Shown piece after piece: positions 1 through 36,349 of a stretch of DNA of 64,000 nt. A model generated the notes under the pieces. The model was not told the origin of the DNA. It was given only the letters and a program-made list of their open reading frames with translations, and searched no databases. Position numbers and translations under genes: made by a program. The stretch's first letter is position 1. Every line of letters starts with the position of its first letter. Origin of the DNA: Perognathus longimembris pacificus. Lineage: Eukaryota > Chordata > Mammalia > Rodentia > Heteromyidae. Location of the stretch: positions 19,554,673-19,618,672 of the forward strand of contig NC_063177.1 of assembly GCF_023159225.1 (NCBI RefSeq), read 5' to 3'.

Positions 1-24785
<24,785 letters not shown>

Positions 24786-25643
24786 TCTGTCAATCAAGTG
24801 GCTGCAGTACAAGATCTGAGATCTGACTCTGGCTCACGCTCCAGGGACTTGTGGGATGGACTTGTGGGGGTTTGGAACCCATGGGGTACTATGGAGACAG
24901 GCACTGTTCTTTAGAAGGTGGTTTGTTCCCTGAAGGGTGTGTAGACAGTAATACTGAGTTCCATCTGATGTGAGTCACACCTGGGGCCAGAGAGGCAACA
25001 TAAGAACCAGACCAGAGAATGAGCCCAGGGGCTGGGTTCCAGTTCTGTTCAGGTCAACTGAAAGGGTGGGGGGATAATTCTGATTAAGTGCGATAAATTT
25101 TTATAAAAAGACACATATATATAAAAATATATATACATATATATATATTTCTAAGTGTAACTGCTCTCCCCATGTGCCAGGAAGCTGAGGGGAGGGGACT
25201 TGATCTCTGTCTTACTCCACTGCCTTGTATGATAATGGTATGAGTGTTCAGGGGGAATCTATATGTTGACTTGGGAGGATGATAGTAGGAGCCAGGGCTG
25301 GCCATGAGTGCCCTACTCTTCCCCCTGGGGTATGCCTTGGGAATGGCCAAAAAAAAAATAAGATTTAAAGAGGAAAAAAAATATTTTAAATTTGATGCTG
25401 GCTTGGTTTTTCTTTCTTTTTAAAATTATGTTGAGTACATGTGTTCAACCTGTGTTTTTCACTCCCCGTAGCTGCCACTGTGATGAGGGTGGCCTCTTTC
25501 TCCTCTGTCTTGCTACTAGCCCAGAGCCAATGAGTCTGCATGTCCAAAGAGGCGGGCTCATGTGTAATTCAGCATCAGGGGAGGAATTGCTTATGTAACT
25601 GGGACAGCAGATTTAACAGAAGGAGAGAAGGCAGAGGCTGGGG
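24786..25643 (+). other. BLTP2 3' UTR and BLTP2-RSKR spacer
   Basis: The 858 bp from the BLTP2 stop to the RSKR start are free of recognisable SINEs. They hold an AT-rich (TA)n patch at about 25111-25149 and A-rich runs at 25348-25385. I see no AATAAA or ATTAAA; the nearest variants are GATAAA at 25092 and AATATA-type motifs near 25120. The BLTP2 polyadenylation site and the RSKR promoter must both lie in or near this stretch, so they may overlap. Confidence 0.6.
25111..25149. repeat. (TA)n low-complexity tract
   Basis: Alternating AT dinucleotides with short A runs in the BLTP2 3' UTR. Confidence 0.8.
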
Positions 25644-28600
25644 ATGGGAGCAATGAGCTGTCGACAGGGGCAACAGACCCAGGTGGCTGTTCCTCACAAG
25701 GTAGGCTGTGGGGCTCTGGTGGCCTGTAATGGAAAAGTGATGGATGTATGGGCCTCAGGCCCAGGAAGTACCTGGTTAGAGGCATGTTACTGATACCCAG
25801 CCTGGGAGTGGGGCAGAGAGGCTACAATGTGAAAGCACTGTAGCCTTGATTGAGGCATAGGCTTAGGTTGGGTCTTTGATTGATCATGAAGAAAATGCCC
25901 AATAATTATTTTCCTAAAGGCTTTGAATTATGTCTAGGTAAACTAATTCTACTACAAAGCCAGGAGTATGGGAATTTGGCCTGTGTTCAGAATGTACTTT
26001 TAGGGGTTGAGACTTGAGGGAGAGGAATGCCTGTTAATGTATGCAGAATTTGGCAGGTTTAGCATGGCTCCTTTGCTTCTCAGCAGAGTGGCAACATCCA
26101 GGGTCCCTGGGCCCGAGGCTGGAAGAACCTCTGGTCTGGTGTGGGAATCATCAGGTCAGATCTGGAAGAATTATGTGAACCACTGAGGCATCAATGCCTG
26201 CCCCTGAAGCCCCTACAGCCAGCCCCATTACTAATAGAGAAGCCTCTCTCTGAGTGGCCAGTGCCTCAGTTCATCAACCTCTTTCTGCCGGAATTTCCCA
26301 TGAGGCCCATTAGAGGGCAGCAGCAGCTGAAGGTAGGTCACTGGAATCCCTGAGAGGGGTCTACTGGGAAAGATAAAGAAAACCGGGCTCAAATGCCCTG
26401 TTGTCCATTTCTCTGTACAGATTTTGGGTCTTGTGGCTAAAGGCTCTTTTGGAATTGTCCTGAAAGTGCTAGATTCTTCCCAGAAAGCTGTATTTGCTGT
26501 GAAGGTAGGGGCTTGGGTATTCTTCCACAATATTCTAGTTCCCACTTCCAACCTAATTCCAGAGAGATTAGGAGAAATAAATTCAACACCACTATTCTCT
26601 GTGAGTTTTCTCTCCTTTTATAGGTGGTACCCAAGATAAAAGTCCTACAGAGGAATACACTGAGGCAGTGCAAAGAGGAGGTTAGCATCCAGGTATGCAC
26701 CAGAGAATACCAGGAAACATGGTGGGAAGAAATTACAGGAGGGTAAAGCACCTTTATTCAGTTTTCCTCCTTTTCCTGATTCTACCTGCTGTTGTCAACC
26801 TTAGTTTAATACCAAAGTAAACCCTGGGAAATTAGCTATTAGCTCTCAACACAGATATTCCTGCCAGGGAAATCCGTGTCTCTTGTGCTGGTTACAGGAT
26901 TGCCAGGCAGTCAGTCCCGATTAATGATTCTCCATGAACTCAGAGGTGAAGCAGCAGTTCATTTTCTGCACAACTAGGTCATACCTCATGTCTAGGCTAC
27001 CTTAATGCTCAATAACCCTATTCTTTCCTAACCACTTGTTTTCTTTGTCCCTAGCGGCAGATCAACCATCCTTTTGTCCACAGCTTGGGGGACAGCTGGC
27101 AGGGGAAGCGGCATCTCTTCATTAGTGAGTGATTGGCCTCTTCTTATCCCCAGGCTCAATCTGCATTCTCCCCACCCAAGCTTATCTCTTTGGGCTGTTC
27201 CCTTTCTCATTATACCTCCCTATCCCAAAGGGAGAGGGAATAGCAAGTGGGCATCAGTTTGGAGAGGAGGCCCTATGATGCCTTGAAGCCCAGGCATTAC
27301 CTAGACTTCTGGTCCTTTGCAGTGTGTAGGTACTGCAGCACAGATCTGTACTCCCTGTGGTCTGCTGTTGGCTGCTTTCCTGAGGCCTCTGTCCGTCTCT
27401 TTGCAGCTGAACTGGTCCTAGTGTTGTGTAAGTGAAACAGTGGTACCTCTACCAGAGGGGAGAAATTAAGTTGTGGGAGGAGAGAAGGGAATTGATACTC
27501 TAGAAGTCACAGAATATGAATCGTAATGGGGTAGAGGTTACCAAGTAAAGTAGTTGACAAGAGAGCTTCAGTGCACCTCTTGCTTGCTGTTATTCACAGG
27601 CTATCTCCATGACTTGGGCATTATCCATCGAGATGTGAAGGTAGGGCTAAGTGTTTTTTCCTTAGTCTGAGGAGGGGCCTCAGTAAGTTCTAACAAATCC
27701 AAGGAGGTAGGTGGGGAGTTGAGAACTATTGATCTTGGGGGTCACTTGTGGAGGCTAATGATTTGAGTCAGAGCCCTCCCAAGTACGTAATAAATACTGA
27801 GTAAGGTACCTTCTCCATTTGGTGGGTATACATGGGTAAAAGAAAAAAAAGAGGAAGAATAATTTCTTACTGGTGATCTTTCAGATGGAGAATATTCTTC
27901 TGGATGAACGAGGTAAGGTTCTTTCCTTCACTAGCCCAGAATGAGAATTACCTCCATTAGGGGAAAAAAAAAATAACGACTAAGGCGTGGAACCGAGAGG
28001 TACTGTCACCTTTATCTTCTTTTATAGGCCATCTGAAACTAACAGACTTTGGTCTGTCCCGCCACCTGTCCCAGGGAACCCGAGCCTATACTATTTGTGG
28101 CACTCTTCAGTACATGGGTGAGAGTGGCTAAGAGCTGGTGGATAGACATTGGAATGGAGGATATAGTCAAAGGATGTCAATAACAAGTGTCTTTCAAATC
28201 CTTAGCCCCAGAGGTGCTGAGTGGTGGGCCTTACAACCATGCTGCTGATTGGTGGTCCTTGGGTATCTTACTTTTCTCTCTGGCAACTGGGAAGGTGAGA
28301 GAATGGTAGTACTGTTGGTCAGAGAAGAGAGCTTTGCTCTCTGTTGGGAAGAAGGAAGACCTTAGAGAGGCTTTATCATCTATATCTTCCATTCAGTTCC
28401 CAGTGGCAGCAGAGAGAGATCATGTGGCCATGTTGGCACGTGTGACCCACTCTGACTCTGAGATTCCAGCTTCTCTTAACCAGGAGCTCTCACTCCTGCT
28501 CCATGAGGTAAGGATGAGCACTACTTTTCTTCTTGACTACCAAACTATCCTCTTTCTTTCTCCCTCTCTCTCCCTTGTCATTGAAGTGATATTTCCTTAT

Positions 28601-29491
28601 TCGTCTGACTGATTTTTTTTTTTTTTGGAGGGGAAGGAGTATGCTTCAACTTGAGCAGCTATTTTTCCTCTCAGCAGCACTTTAGATTTAATTTCTGAAT
28701 TTCTGGTATCCCAAATGCCTTCCTCATCTAAAAAGATAGATCTGCTTCCAAATAAAGAATACCAACACTGATTGTACTTTTGCCATCTGAAAATATACAA
28801 ACACAGATCCTTTGTGCCCAACTTGTGCCTCAAATCAGCCTCAGTTTCTCTTTGTTTTACAAATCTTACTTACTTTATTTATTATTTATTTATTTTATTT
28901 TATTTTTATTTATTTATTTATTTATTTTTTTGGGTCAGTCCTGGGGCTTGGACTCAGGGCCTGAGCACTGTCCCTGGCTTCTTTTTGCTCAAGGCTAGCA
29001 CTCTGCCACTTGAGCCACAGTGCCACTTCTGGCCATTTTCTGTATATGTGGTGCTGGGGAATCGAACCCAGGGCCTCATGTATATGAGGCAGGCACTCTT
29101 GCCACTAGGCCATATCCCAGCCCACAAATCTTACTTTAATTGAGTTTTTTTGTGTTTTTTTTTTTTTTTTTTTTTTTTTTGCTGCTATCCACAGCTCCAT
29201 GAACTTCTCTCTCCCTTGTCATTTTCTTTGTTTAAATATCCATTGTACGTTATTTCCCTTCAGCTCTTATGCCAGAACCCCCTCCACCGACTGCGCTATC
29301 TACACCACTTCCAGGTCCACCCTTTCTTTAGGGGTGTGGCCTTTGACCCAGAGCTCCTACAGAAGCAGCCAGTGAACTTTGTCGTGGAGTCACAAGTTAC
29401 TCAGCCCAGTCCATTGGAGTTGATGCCCTTCCAGGACTTTGACTGTGATCTGGAATCCTTCCTGGTCCACTCCATTTCCTCTCTACTGTAG
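25644..29491 (+). CDS. RSKR: RSKR (SGK494), ribosomal S6 kinase-related protein kinase
   Basis: Twelve coding exons: 25644-25700, 26084-26332, 26421-26504, 26624-26692, 27055-27124, 27323-27427, 27600-27640, 27885-27912, 28028-28117, 28206-28294, 28397-28507, 29264-29491; 406 codons against about 410 in human. Kinase landmarks are complete: glycine loop AKGSFG (108-113), ATP lysine K130 in VFAVK, alpha-C Glu in CKEEVSIQ, catalytic HRD (221-223) in IIHRDVKMENILL, DFG (241-243), activation loop ending APE (265-267). This predicts an active AGC-like Ser/Thr kinase; its substrates are not established to my knowledge. Exons 7 and 8 are very short (41 and 28 nt). The first codons MGAMSC fit an N-terminal acylation signal, which supports the start chosen. 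An IDL-Geo SINE with 13-bp duplications lies in the last intron. The C-terminal tail after the kinase core is acidic and Phe-rich. Confidence 0.95.
28873..29123 (-). mobile_element. IDL-Geo SINE in RSKR last intron
   Basis: ACAAATCTTACTT (13 bp) at both flanks; tail expanded to (TTTA)n. Confidence 0.92.
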
Positions 29492-29766
29492 ATTGGGGCC
29501 TAGCTGGAAACCTGAGACTCTTCACTGTCAATTCAGTATGATCATCTTGATGATCCAGTTTTCATTCTGTAGCTTCTTATTGTTTATCTTAGCATCCTAC
29601 CATTGGCAGTCACAACTGATCCTAGTCCTTTCCCCTTTTCAATTCATCTCTGACCAGCATGGTGACTTTGCTTCACTTCTCTAGTACTCTTACCCTTAAA
29701 TTGACAACCAAAGGCTTCTTTTGCCTTTTCCTCTCCTTGTTTCTCTGCCAGGTTTCTTTTCTTTTC

Positions 29767-30007
29767 CTTTTTTTTTTTGTGTGTGTGTGTGTGTGTGTTC
29801 TGGTACTAGGGCTTGAACTCAGGGCCTGGGCACTGTCCCTTAGCTTTTTCACTCAAGGCTGATGTTCCACTTCTTGCTTTTTGGTAATTAATTGGAAATA
29901 AAGAGTCTCACAGATTTTCCTGCCTGGGATGGCTTTGAATAATGATCCTCAGATCTCAGTCTTCTGAGTTAGCTAGGATTACAGTTGTGAGCCTTTGGCA
30001 CCTAGCT
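29767..30007 (-). mobile_element. 7SL-Geo chimeric SINE
   Basis: Two-part element with GT tail; carries AATAAA on + strand at 29897. Confidence 0.78.
29779..29798 (+). repeat. (GT)n microsatellite
   Basis: Ten GT units in the tail of a SINE. Confidence 0.9.
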
Positions 30008-30309
30008 TGCTATATTTCTTTTCTTGGGCAGTAATGACACTTCATGGGCAATTAAGGTGCTTCTTGTTTAATCAACTAGTCAGAAACATTGAGAATATTT
30101 TTGACAATATCAAAAACTGAGAGTTATGAATATGCAGCTAAGAAACATCTGGGGGTTTGAGGTCAGTCATCAATAAATTTAATTTTTAAAAATTAGAAAA
30201 CTAATCCAGTAGCTTAATATAAGGAAGAAACTGAAACTTGGGTAGGTTAAATGTTTTTTTCTCTGGGGTAACTGGAACAGCTATCCAAATATTTTCCAAA
30301 ACAAAACCT

Positions 30310-30512
30310 CAAAAGACAGGATTGTGGTTCATATTTATAATCCTAGCTACTCAGGAGGCTGAGATCTGAAGGATCACAGTTCAAAGCTAAGCCTATGGGA
30401 CTTCATCTCCAAAATAAGCAGCAAAGAGCAGGGGTGGAGGCATGCCTTAAGTGGCAAAGCACCAGCTGAGCAAATAGGATGCCCTGAGTTCAAACCCTAA
30501 TACTAACAAAAT
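30310..30512 (+). mobile_element. 7SL-Geo chimeric SINE
   Basis: Diverged two-part element. Confidence 0.7.
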
Positions 30513-30561
30513 GGATAGACATAGGATTAAATGGACCATTTCCCCTAGACAACCCAGGATT

Positions 30562-30569
<8 letters not shown>

Positions 30570-30592
<23 letters not shown>

Positions 30593-30783
30593 GGCCAGTC
30601 CTGGGCCTTGGACTCAGGGCCTGAGCACTGTCCCTGGCTTCTTCCCGCTCAAGGCTAGCACTCTGCCACTTGAGCCACAGCGCCGCTTCTGGCCGTTTTC
30701 TGTATATGTGGTGCTGGGGAATCGAACCTAGGGCCTCGTGTATCCGAGGCAGGCACTCTTGCCACTAGGCTATATCCCCAGCC
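30570..30783 (-). mobile_element. IDL-Geo SINE, CGTGTATCCGAGG subfamily
   Basis: CCAGGATTCAGATTTT (16 bp) duplicated at 30554 and 30784. Confidence 0.95.
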
Positions 30784-30878
30784 CCAGGATTCAGATTTTG
30801 ATAGGCAAATCAAGGGATTCAAAATCACATTAACATTAAGATTTAAGGATGAAGATGTAGTTAAAGAACCTTATTCTT

Positions 30879-31083
30879 GGGTTGAGCATGTGGCTTAGCG
30901 GTAGAGTGCTTGCCTAGAATGCATGAATCTCTGGGTTTGATTCCTCAGCATCACATAAAAAGAAAAAACCAGAAGTGGCACTCTGGCTCAAGTGGTAGAG
31001 TGCTAGCCTTGAGCAAAAGAAGCTCAAGGACAGCACCCAGACCATGAGTTCAAGCCCTAGGACTGCCCCCCCCCCAAAAAAAA
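30879..31083 (+). mobile_element. IDL-Geo-type SINE
   Basis: Complete dimer; AACCTTATTCTT flanks. Confidence 0.9.
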
Positions 31084-31251
31084 ACCTTATTCTTTTGTAA
31101 GTAAAACAATCTGGATATTTATGTACATTTCTGATCTTTATAATTTTGAATTAATAACGTCAAAAATCCCATTTTTGTTCTGATATTTGATGGGAGAATA
31201 TACTTCAGTGCTGTCATTTGTGTGTGTGCCTGTGTGCACATGTGTGCACAT

Positions 31252-31698
31252 GTCAGTACTAGGGTTTAAATTTAGGGCTTTGGTGCTGTCTCCTACCTTT
31301 TTTTTTTTTTTTTTTGCCAGTCCTGGGCCTTGGACTCAGGGCCTGAGCACCGTCCCTGGCCTCTTCCCGCTCAAGGCTAGCACTCTGCCACCTGAGCCAC
31401 AGCACCCCTTCTGGCCGTTTTCCATATATGTGGTGCTGGGGAATCGAACTGAGAGCTTCATGTGTAGGAGGCAAGCACTCTTGCCACTAGGCCATATTCC
31501 CAGCCCCCTGTCTCCTACCTTTTTGCCTCAAAGCTGGGACTCTTACCTTTTGAGCTGAAGCTCCACTTTGGCATCTTGCTTGTCAATTGGAGATAAAGAA
31601 TCTCATTGGCTTTTCTGTCTCAGCTGGCTTTGAATTAAGATTCTCACCATCACAGCCCCCCGAGTAGCTAGGATTACAGGCATGAACCAATGGCACAG
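31252..31698 (-). mobile_element. 7SL-Geo SINE split by another SINE
   Basis: Host pieces at 31252-31302 and 31525-31698. Confidence 0.75.
31303..31507 (-). mobile_element. IDL-Geo SINE, CTCCTACACATG subfamily, nested
   Basis: CTGTCTCCTACCTTTTT (17 bp) duplicated exactly at both ends. Confidence 0.95.
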
Positions 31699-31757
31699 GG
31701 TGATACCCTATCATTCTTTAGTTATATCTGATCTCTTTTCAGGCCACAAAGAGTGGA

Positions 31758-32018
31758 GAGTCAGGCCCTGTTGGCCATGTCTGTAATATTAGCAACTCAG
31801 GAGGCTGAGATCTGAGGTTATGGTTCGAATCCAGCCCAGGCAGAAAAGTCTGTAAGACTCTCCATCCACTTCAGTTAACCACCACCAGCACCAACAAAAA
31901 AATGTAAAAACCAAAGCAAAATTGAAGTTGTAGCTCAAGTGGTAGAGCACTAGCCTTGAGTAGAAAGAACCCAAAGCTCTGAGTTCAAGCCCCTGGACCA
32001 GCCCACTCAAAAAAAGTT
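31758..32018 (+). mobile_element. 7SL-Geo chimeric SINE
   Basis: Two-part element. Confidence 0.78.
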
Positions 32019-32139
32019 TAGGAGCATCTTGTGTAATTCTATTTCGTCTGTCTCTGGATTAAGCCAGGCTTTTACTGAATATAAATGGCATTTTTTTAGC
32101 CTCTGCAGAATTTTTTTTTTCACTTAAAAGAAATTCATA

Positions 32140-32378
32140 GCTTGTGTGCCAGTGGCTGACGCCTATAATCCTAGCTACTCAGGAGCCTGAGATCTGAGGA
32201 TCACAGTTCAAAGCCAGCTCGGGCAGAAAAGTCCCTATGAGACTCTTATCTCCAATTAACCACTCAAAAACCAGAGTGGTGCTGTGGTTCAAGTGGCAGA
32301 GCAGCACAAAGAGGCTCAGGGACAGCACCTAGACCCTGAGTTCAAGCCCCAGAACTGACAAAACCCAAACCAAAACAA
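32140..32378 (+). mobile_element. 7SL-Geo chimeric SINE
   Basis: AAAAGAAATTCAT at both flanks shows it moved as one composite unit. Confidence 0.88.
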
Positions 32379-33058
32379 AAGAAATTCATGGATTTCCACT
32401 TTGATAATCTATGTGAATCTTCATGAACTTGACATTATATAAACTGTTTTATCGTAGTTGATAATGTCCTATGTAATGATGCAGGGAAGAAATTTTCTCT
32501 GGACCCAGTTGTGATTTTCCTGAATATTAAATATTCATCTGACTATTTTCCTCCTTATACTAATGCTATACCACTAGGAGCTCAATTTGGGGCTCTCCTC
32601 CAGGAAGTAATTATGTATTTTGTGACTAGTCACATTCTTGATTCCATCCTCCTTTCCTGCCTTTATTTTCCTTATCATTTTTGTTTTAATCTATCTGTCT
32701 ATACCTACATCTTTGTAAGCCTTCTTGGAATAAGTTTGGGGTACAAATAAAAAAGAATGTATCCTTTATCCTTTAAATCTCATTTGTTGTCCTTTAGATA
32801 TTTTTATAGCTTTATTTATTTTTGGAAGTTGTACTGATCCAAGCTATATATTGGATAAAAATCCTGAAGACTAAAAAGAGTTAATGGTTTTCAAAATAGT
32901 AGTTAAGAGCATTAGATTGGGATTTAGGATCTCTGGTGCCTGGATCTACCAGTTAAACTATGTCATTGTCTCTAAACAAATCATTTTAATCCTTCGGGAT
33001 TTTAGTTTTCTGATGCACAAAATGAGTCACCTACAACCTTTGTTTTTGTTTTGTTTTT

Positions 33059-33126
33059 GTTGCAGTGCTAACATGACCTTGGGTATGCTCGGCAAGCACT
33101 ATACCACTGAGTTATATCCCCACTCC
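33059..33126 (-). mobile_element. ID element
   Basis: Reverse ID ending CACTGAGTTATATCCCCA. Confidence 0.6.
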
Positions 33127-33139
33127 TAACCACTGGTCT

Positions 33140-33346
33140 TTTTTTTTTTTTTTTTTTTTTTTTGCCAGTCCTGGGGCTTGAACTCTGGGCCTGAGCAGTG
33201 TCCCTGGCTTCTTTTTGCTCAAGGCTAGCACTCTACCACTTGAGCTACAGCACCACTTTTCTGTATATGTGGTGCTGAGGAATCGAACCCAGGGCTTCAT
33301 GTATACGAGGCAAGCACTCTACCACTATGCTATATTCCCATCCCCA
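33140..33346 (-). mobile_element. IDL-Geo-type SINE
   Basis: Complete dimer; CCACTGGTCT flanks. Confidence 0.9.
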
Positions 33347-33723
33347 CCACTGGTCTCTTAATTGGGGGAATTGGTTTCAGATTTCAAAGATGCTTTTTTA
33401 AAGGGAAAAGATGGAACATTTTATTATGTGATGTGTCTGGCCCAGGTAATATCTAGTTACCCAATACTATATGGCCTTTATGATCACAGCAGCACAGCAA
33501 GCTAAGGTCTTTAGGGGATGGTTGACTTAATGTCACTTGGAACCATTTTCTACATCATATTAGATAGTTTAGAGACCATGACAGTATTAAAGTAGTTTTA
33601 AGTTATTTCTTAAAAGACAACATTTTGAAAAACCTTTCAGTGGTGCATTTCGGCAGTGATTCTCTGGGAATGAAGAAAATCGGAAAGCACCAATTTGAAA
33701 GAGCATTGTTCCTTCTCCTAAAA

Positions 33724-33808
33724 TGGCTGTGGGCATGGCTCAAGTATTAAAGTGCTTGCCTAAGAGGTGTAAGGCCTTGAGGTAAATTCCCCAGACTGAT
33801 AGAAAACT
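33724..33808 (+). mobile_element. ID element
   Basis: Diverged ID with A-rich end. Confidence 0.55.
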
Positions 33809-33817
33809 AAATAAACA

Positions 33818-34018
33818 GGACTGGGAATGTGGCAGAGTACTTGTCTTGTATATGTGAAGCCCTGGGTTCAAGATTCCTCAGCACCACATAAACAGAAAAA
33901 TTAGAAGTGGCGTTGTGGCTCAAGTGGTAGAGTGCTAGCCTTGAACAAAAAAAAGAAGCCAGAGATAGTGCTCAGGCCCTGACCCCGGGACTAGCACCAT
34001 AAAAAGAAAAAATAAGTA
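33818..34018 (+). mobile_element. IDL-Geo-type SINE
   Basis: Dimer with small deletions in both halves. Confidence 0.82.
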
Positions 34019-34115
34019 AACTCATATTCACTGAATATTAACCTGTGTTGTGGGCTTAATTGTGTACGCCCCAAAATCCGTGTAACTCAAAATGTGACTA
34101 TTTGGAGATAAGATT

Positions 34116-34317
34116 TTTTTTTTTGGCCAGTCCTGGGCCTTGGACTCAGGGCCTGAGCACTGTCCCTGGCTTCCTTTTTGCTCAAGGCTAGCACTCTGCC
34201 ACTTGAGCCACAGTGCCACTTCTGGCTGTTTTCTGTATATGTGGTGCTGGGGAATCGAACCCAGGGCCTCATGTATACGAGGCAAGCTCTCTTGCCACTA
34301 GGCCATATCCCCAGCCC
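34116..34317 (-). mobile_element. IDL-Geo-type SINE
   Basis: ATAAGATTTTTT duplicated. Confidence 0.92.
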
Positions 34318-34465
34318 TGGAGAATAAGATTTTTTAAAAAGGTAAGTTAAAATGGAGGTGTTAAGGACCATCCAAGGGTTGGACCAAGATAAACACACAG
34401 AGAAGACTATGTGAAGACAGGAAGAAGATGGAAATAAGAAATGAAATCACTGTTAAAAACATTTA

Positions 34466-34700
34466 TGCAGGGCATTGGTGGTTCTTGCCTGTAATCCTAG
34501 CTACTCAGGAGGCTGAGACCTGAGGATCATGATTCAGAACCAGCCCAGGCTTGAAAGTCTATGAGACTCGTGCCAATTAACTACTCAAAAACTGGAAGTG
34601 GTGCCTGTGGCTCAAAATGGTGGAGCACTAGCTTTGAGCAAAAGAGCTCAGGGACAGCACTCAGACCCTCAGTTCAAGCCCTATTGTCACACCCACTCAC
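34466..34700 (+). mobile_element. 7SL-Geo chimeric SINE
   Basis: Two-part element. Confidence 0.8.
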
Positions 34701-34723
34701 ACAAAAACACACATAAAAATCTG

Positions 34724-34851
34724 GGTTTTTTTTTTTTCCTAATTTATAGATTTTTGTTAGTCGTGGGGCTTGAACTCAGGGCCTGGGCGCTGTCCCTGAG
34801 CTCTTCAGCTCAAAGCTAGTGCTCTACCACTTGAGCCACAGTGCCACTTCC
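34724..34851 (-). mobile_element. solo Geo monomer insertion
   Basis: Only the Geo half and tail, between ACACATAAAAATCTG at 34709 and 34852. Confidence 0.82.
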
Positions 34852-34871
34852 ACACATAAAAATCTGATGAT

Positions 34872-35076
34872 GGGCTGGGAATGTGGCTTACTGGTAGAGT
34901 GCTTGCTTAGTATGCACAAAGCCCTAGGTTCAATTCCTCAGTAACCACATACACAGAAAAAGTGGGATGTGGCACTGTGGCTCAAGTGGCAGAGTGCTAG
35001 CCCTGAGCAAAAGAAGCGCATAGACAGTGCTCAGGCCTTGAGTTTAAGCCCGAGGACTGGCAAAAAATAAAAAAAT
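34872..35076 (+). mobile_element. IDL-Geo-type SINE
   Basis: AATCTGATGA duplicated. Confidence 0.9.
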
Positions 35077-35158
35077 AAATCTGATGAATTAATGACACTA
35101 AGTTGAGTAATTCAGATGCTATAAAAGCAAAGATAAACTTTCTGACCAAATTAAGACT

Positions 35159-35235
35159 AAGCTAGGATATGGATCAAGTGGTAGAGCATCTGTCTAGCAA
35201 ACCTAAGGCCCTGAGTTCAAGTTCTATACCACTAT
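35159..35235 (+). mobile_element. ID-like element
   Basis: ATCAAGTGGTAGAGCATCTG and GAGTTCAAGTTCT boxes. Confidence 0.6.
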
Positions 35236-35378
35236 AAACTATAGCCCAAGGTATTAAATGGATGGACAAATAGATTAAAAAATACATGCATTTGATGACA
35301 GCCAATATAACACTTATAAACTCTTATGAAATAGGAAACTTTTTCAGAATAAAGGTAAGGAATATAAAGAGACAAACC

Positions 35379-35583
35379 AGGGGTGGGAATATGGCCTAGT
35401 GGCAAGAGTGTTTGCCTTATAAACATGAAGTTCTAGGTTTGATTTCCCAGCATCGCATATATAGAAAACGGCCAGAAGTGGCGCTGTGGCTCAAGTGGCA
35501 GAGTGCTAGCCTTGAGCAAAAAGAAGCCAGGGACAGTGCTCAGGCCCAGAGTCCAAGGCCCAAGACTGGCAAAAAAAAAAAAG
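35379..35583 (+). mobile_element. IDL-Geo-type SINE
   Basis: Complete dimer. Confidence 0.9.
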
Positions 35584-35687
35584 AAAAACCAGTTAATTAG
35601 ATCTTTATTATCAGTTTACTGGCCTTTCAAGACTGTTAAAAGTCTTAGGAAACAAGAAAATGTAAATGTTTAAGAAAATCAGTTTTG

Positions 35688-35906
35688 GGGCTGGGAATAT
35701 GGCCTAGTGGCAAGAGTGCTTGCCTCCTACACATGAAGCTCTCAGTTCGATTCCCCAGCACCACATATATGGAAAACGGCCAGAAGGGGCGCTGTGGCTC
35801 AGGTGGCAGAGTGCTAGCCTTGAGCGGGAAGAAGCCAGGGATGGTGCTCAGGCCCTGAGTCCAAGGCCCAGGACTGCCCCCCCCCCCCAAAAAAAAAAAA
35901 AAAGAA
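35688..35906 (+). mobile_element. IDL-Geo SINE, CTCCTACACATG subfamily
   Basis: AAAATCAGTTTTG duplicated; poly-C then poly-A tail. Confidence 0.95.
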
Positions 35907-35924
35907 AAATCAGTTTTGCATTAG

Positions 35925-36115
35925 GCCTACTAAGTAGCTCACACCTGTAATCCCAGCTATTCCAGAGATGAAGATTGGTGGTGGTTTGAAGCTGGCCTGA
36001 GCAAAAGTTACAAGATCTTTTCAGCTCAACAAATAAATTCAATCTGGTGGCAGCTATGCAGGAGCCCTAGGTTTAGAGGATTGAGGTCCAAAACTGATCT
36101 AGGCAGTGAAAATAA
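35925..36115 (+). mobile_element. B1-like remnants
   Basis: CTCACACCTGTAATCCCAGC core followed by a second diverged piece. Confidence 0.55.
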
Positions 36116-36119
36116 TGAA

Positions 36120-36342
36120 ACCAGATGCTGGTGGCTTACGTCTAATCCTAGCTACTCAGAAGGCTGATATCCTGAGGGTCATGGTTTGAAGCCAGTCTGG
36201 AGAGAAAAATCCATAATCTCCCATTTAACCATCAAAAAGCCAGAAGTGGAGGTGTTGTGTAAGTGGGGGGGGGGGAAGGGGGGAAAGCAAGCTGAGAGTG
36301 CCAGTGTCCTGAGCTCATGCCCCAGTATGGGCACAAAAAAAT
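36120..36342 (+). mobile_element. 7SL-Geo chimeric SINE
   Basis: Two-part element with a poly-G interruption. Confidence 0.7.
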
Positions 36343-36349
36343 AGGAGAA

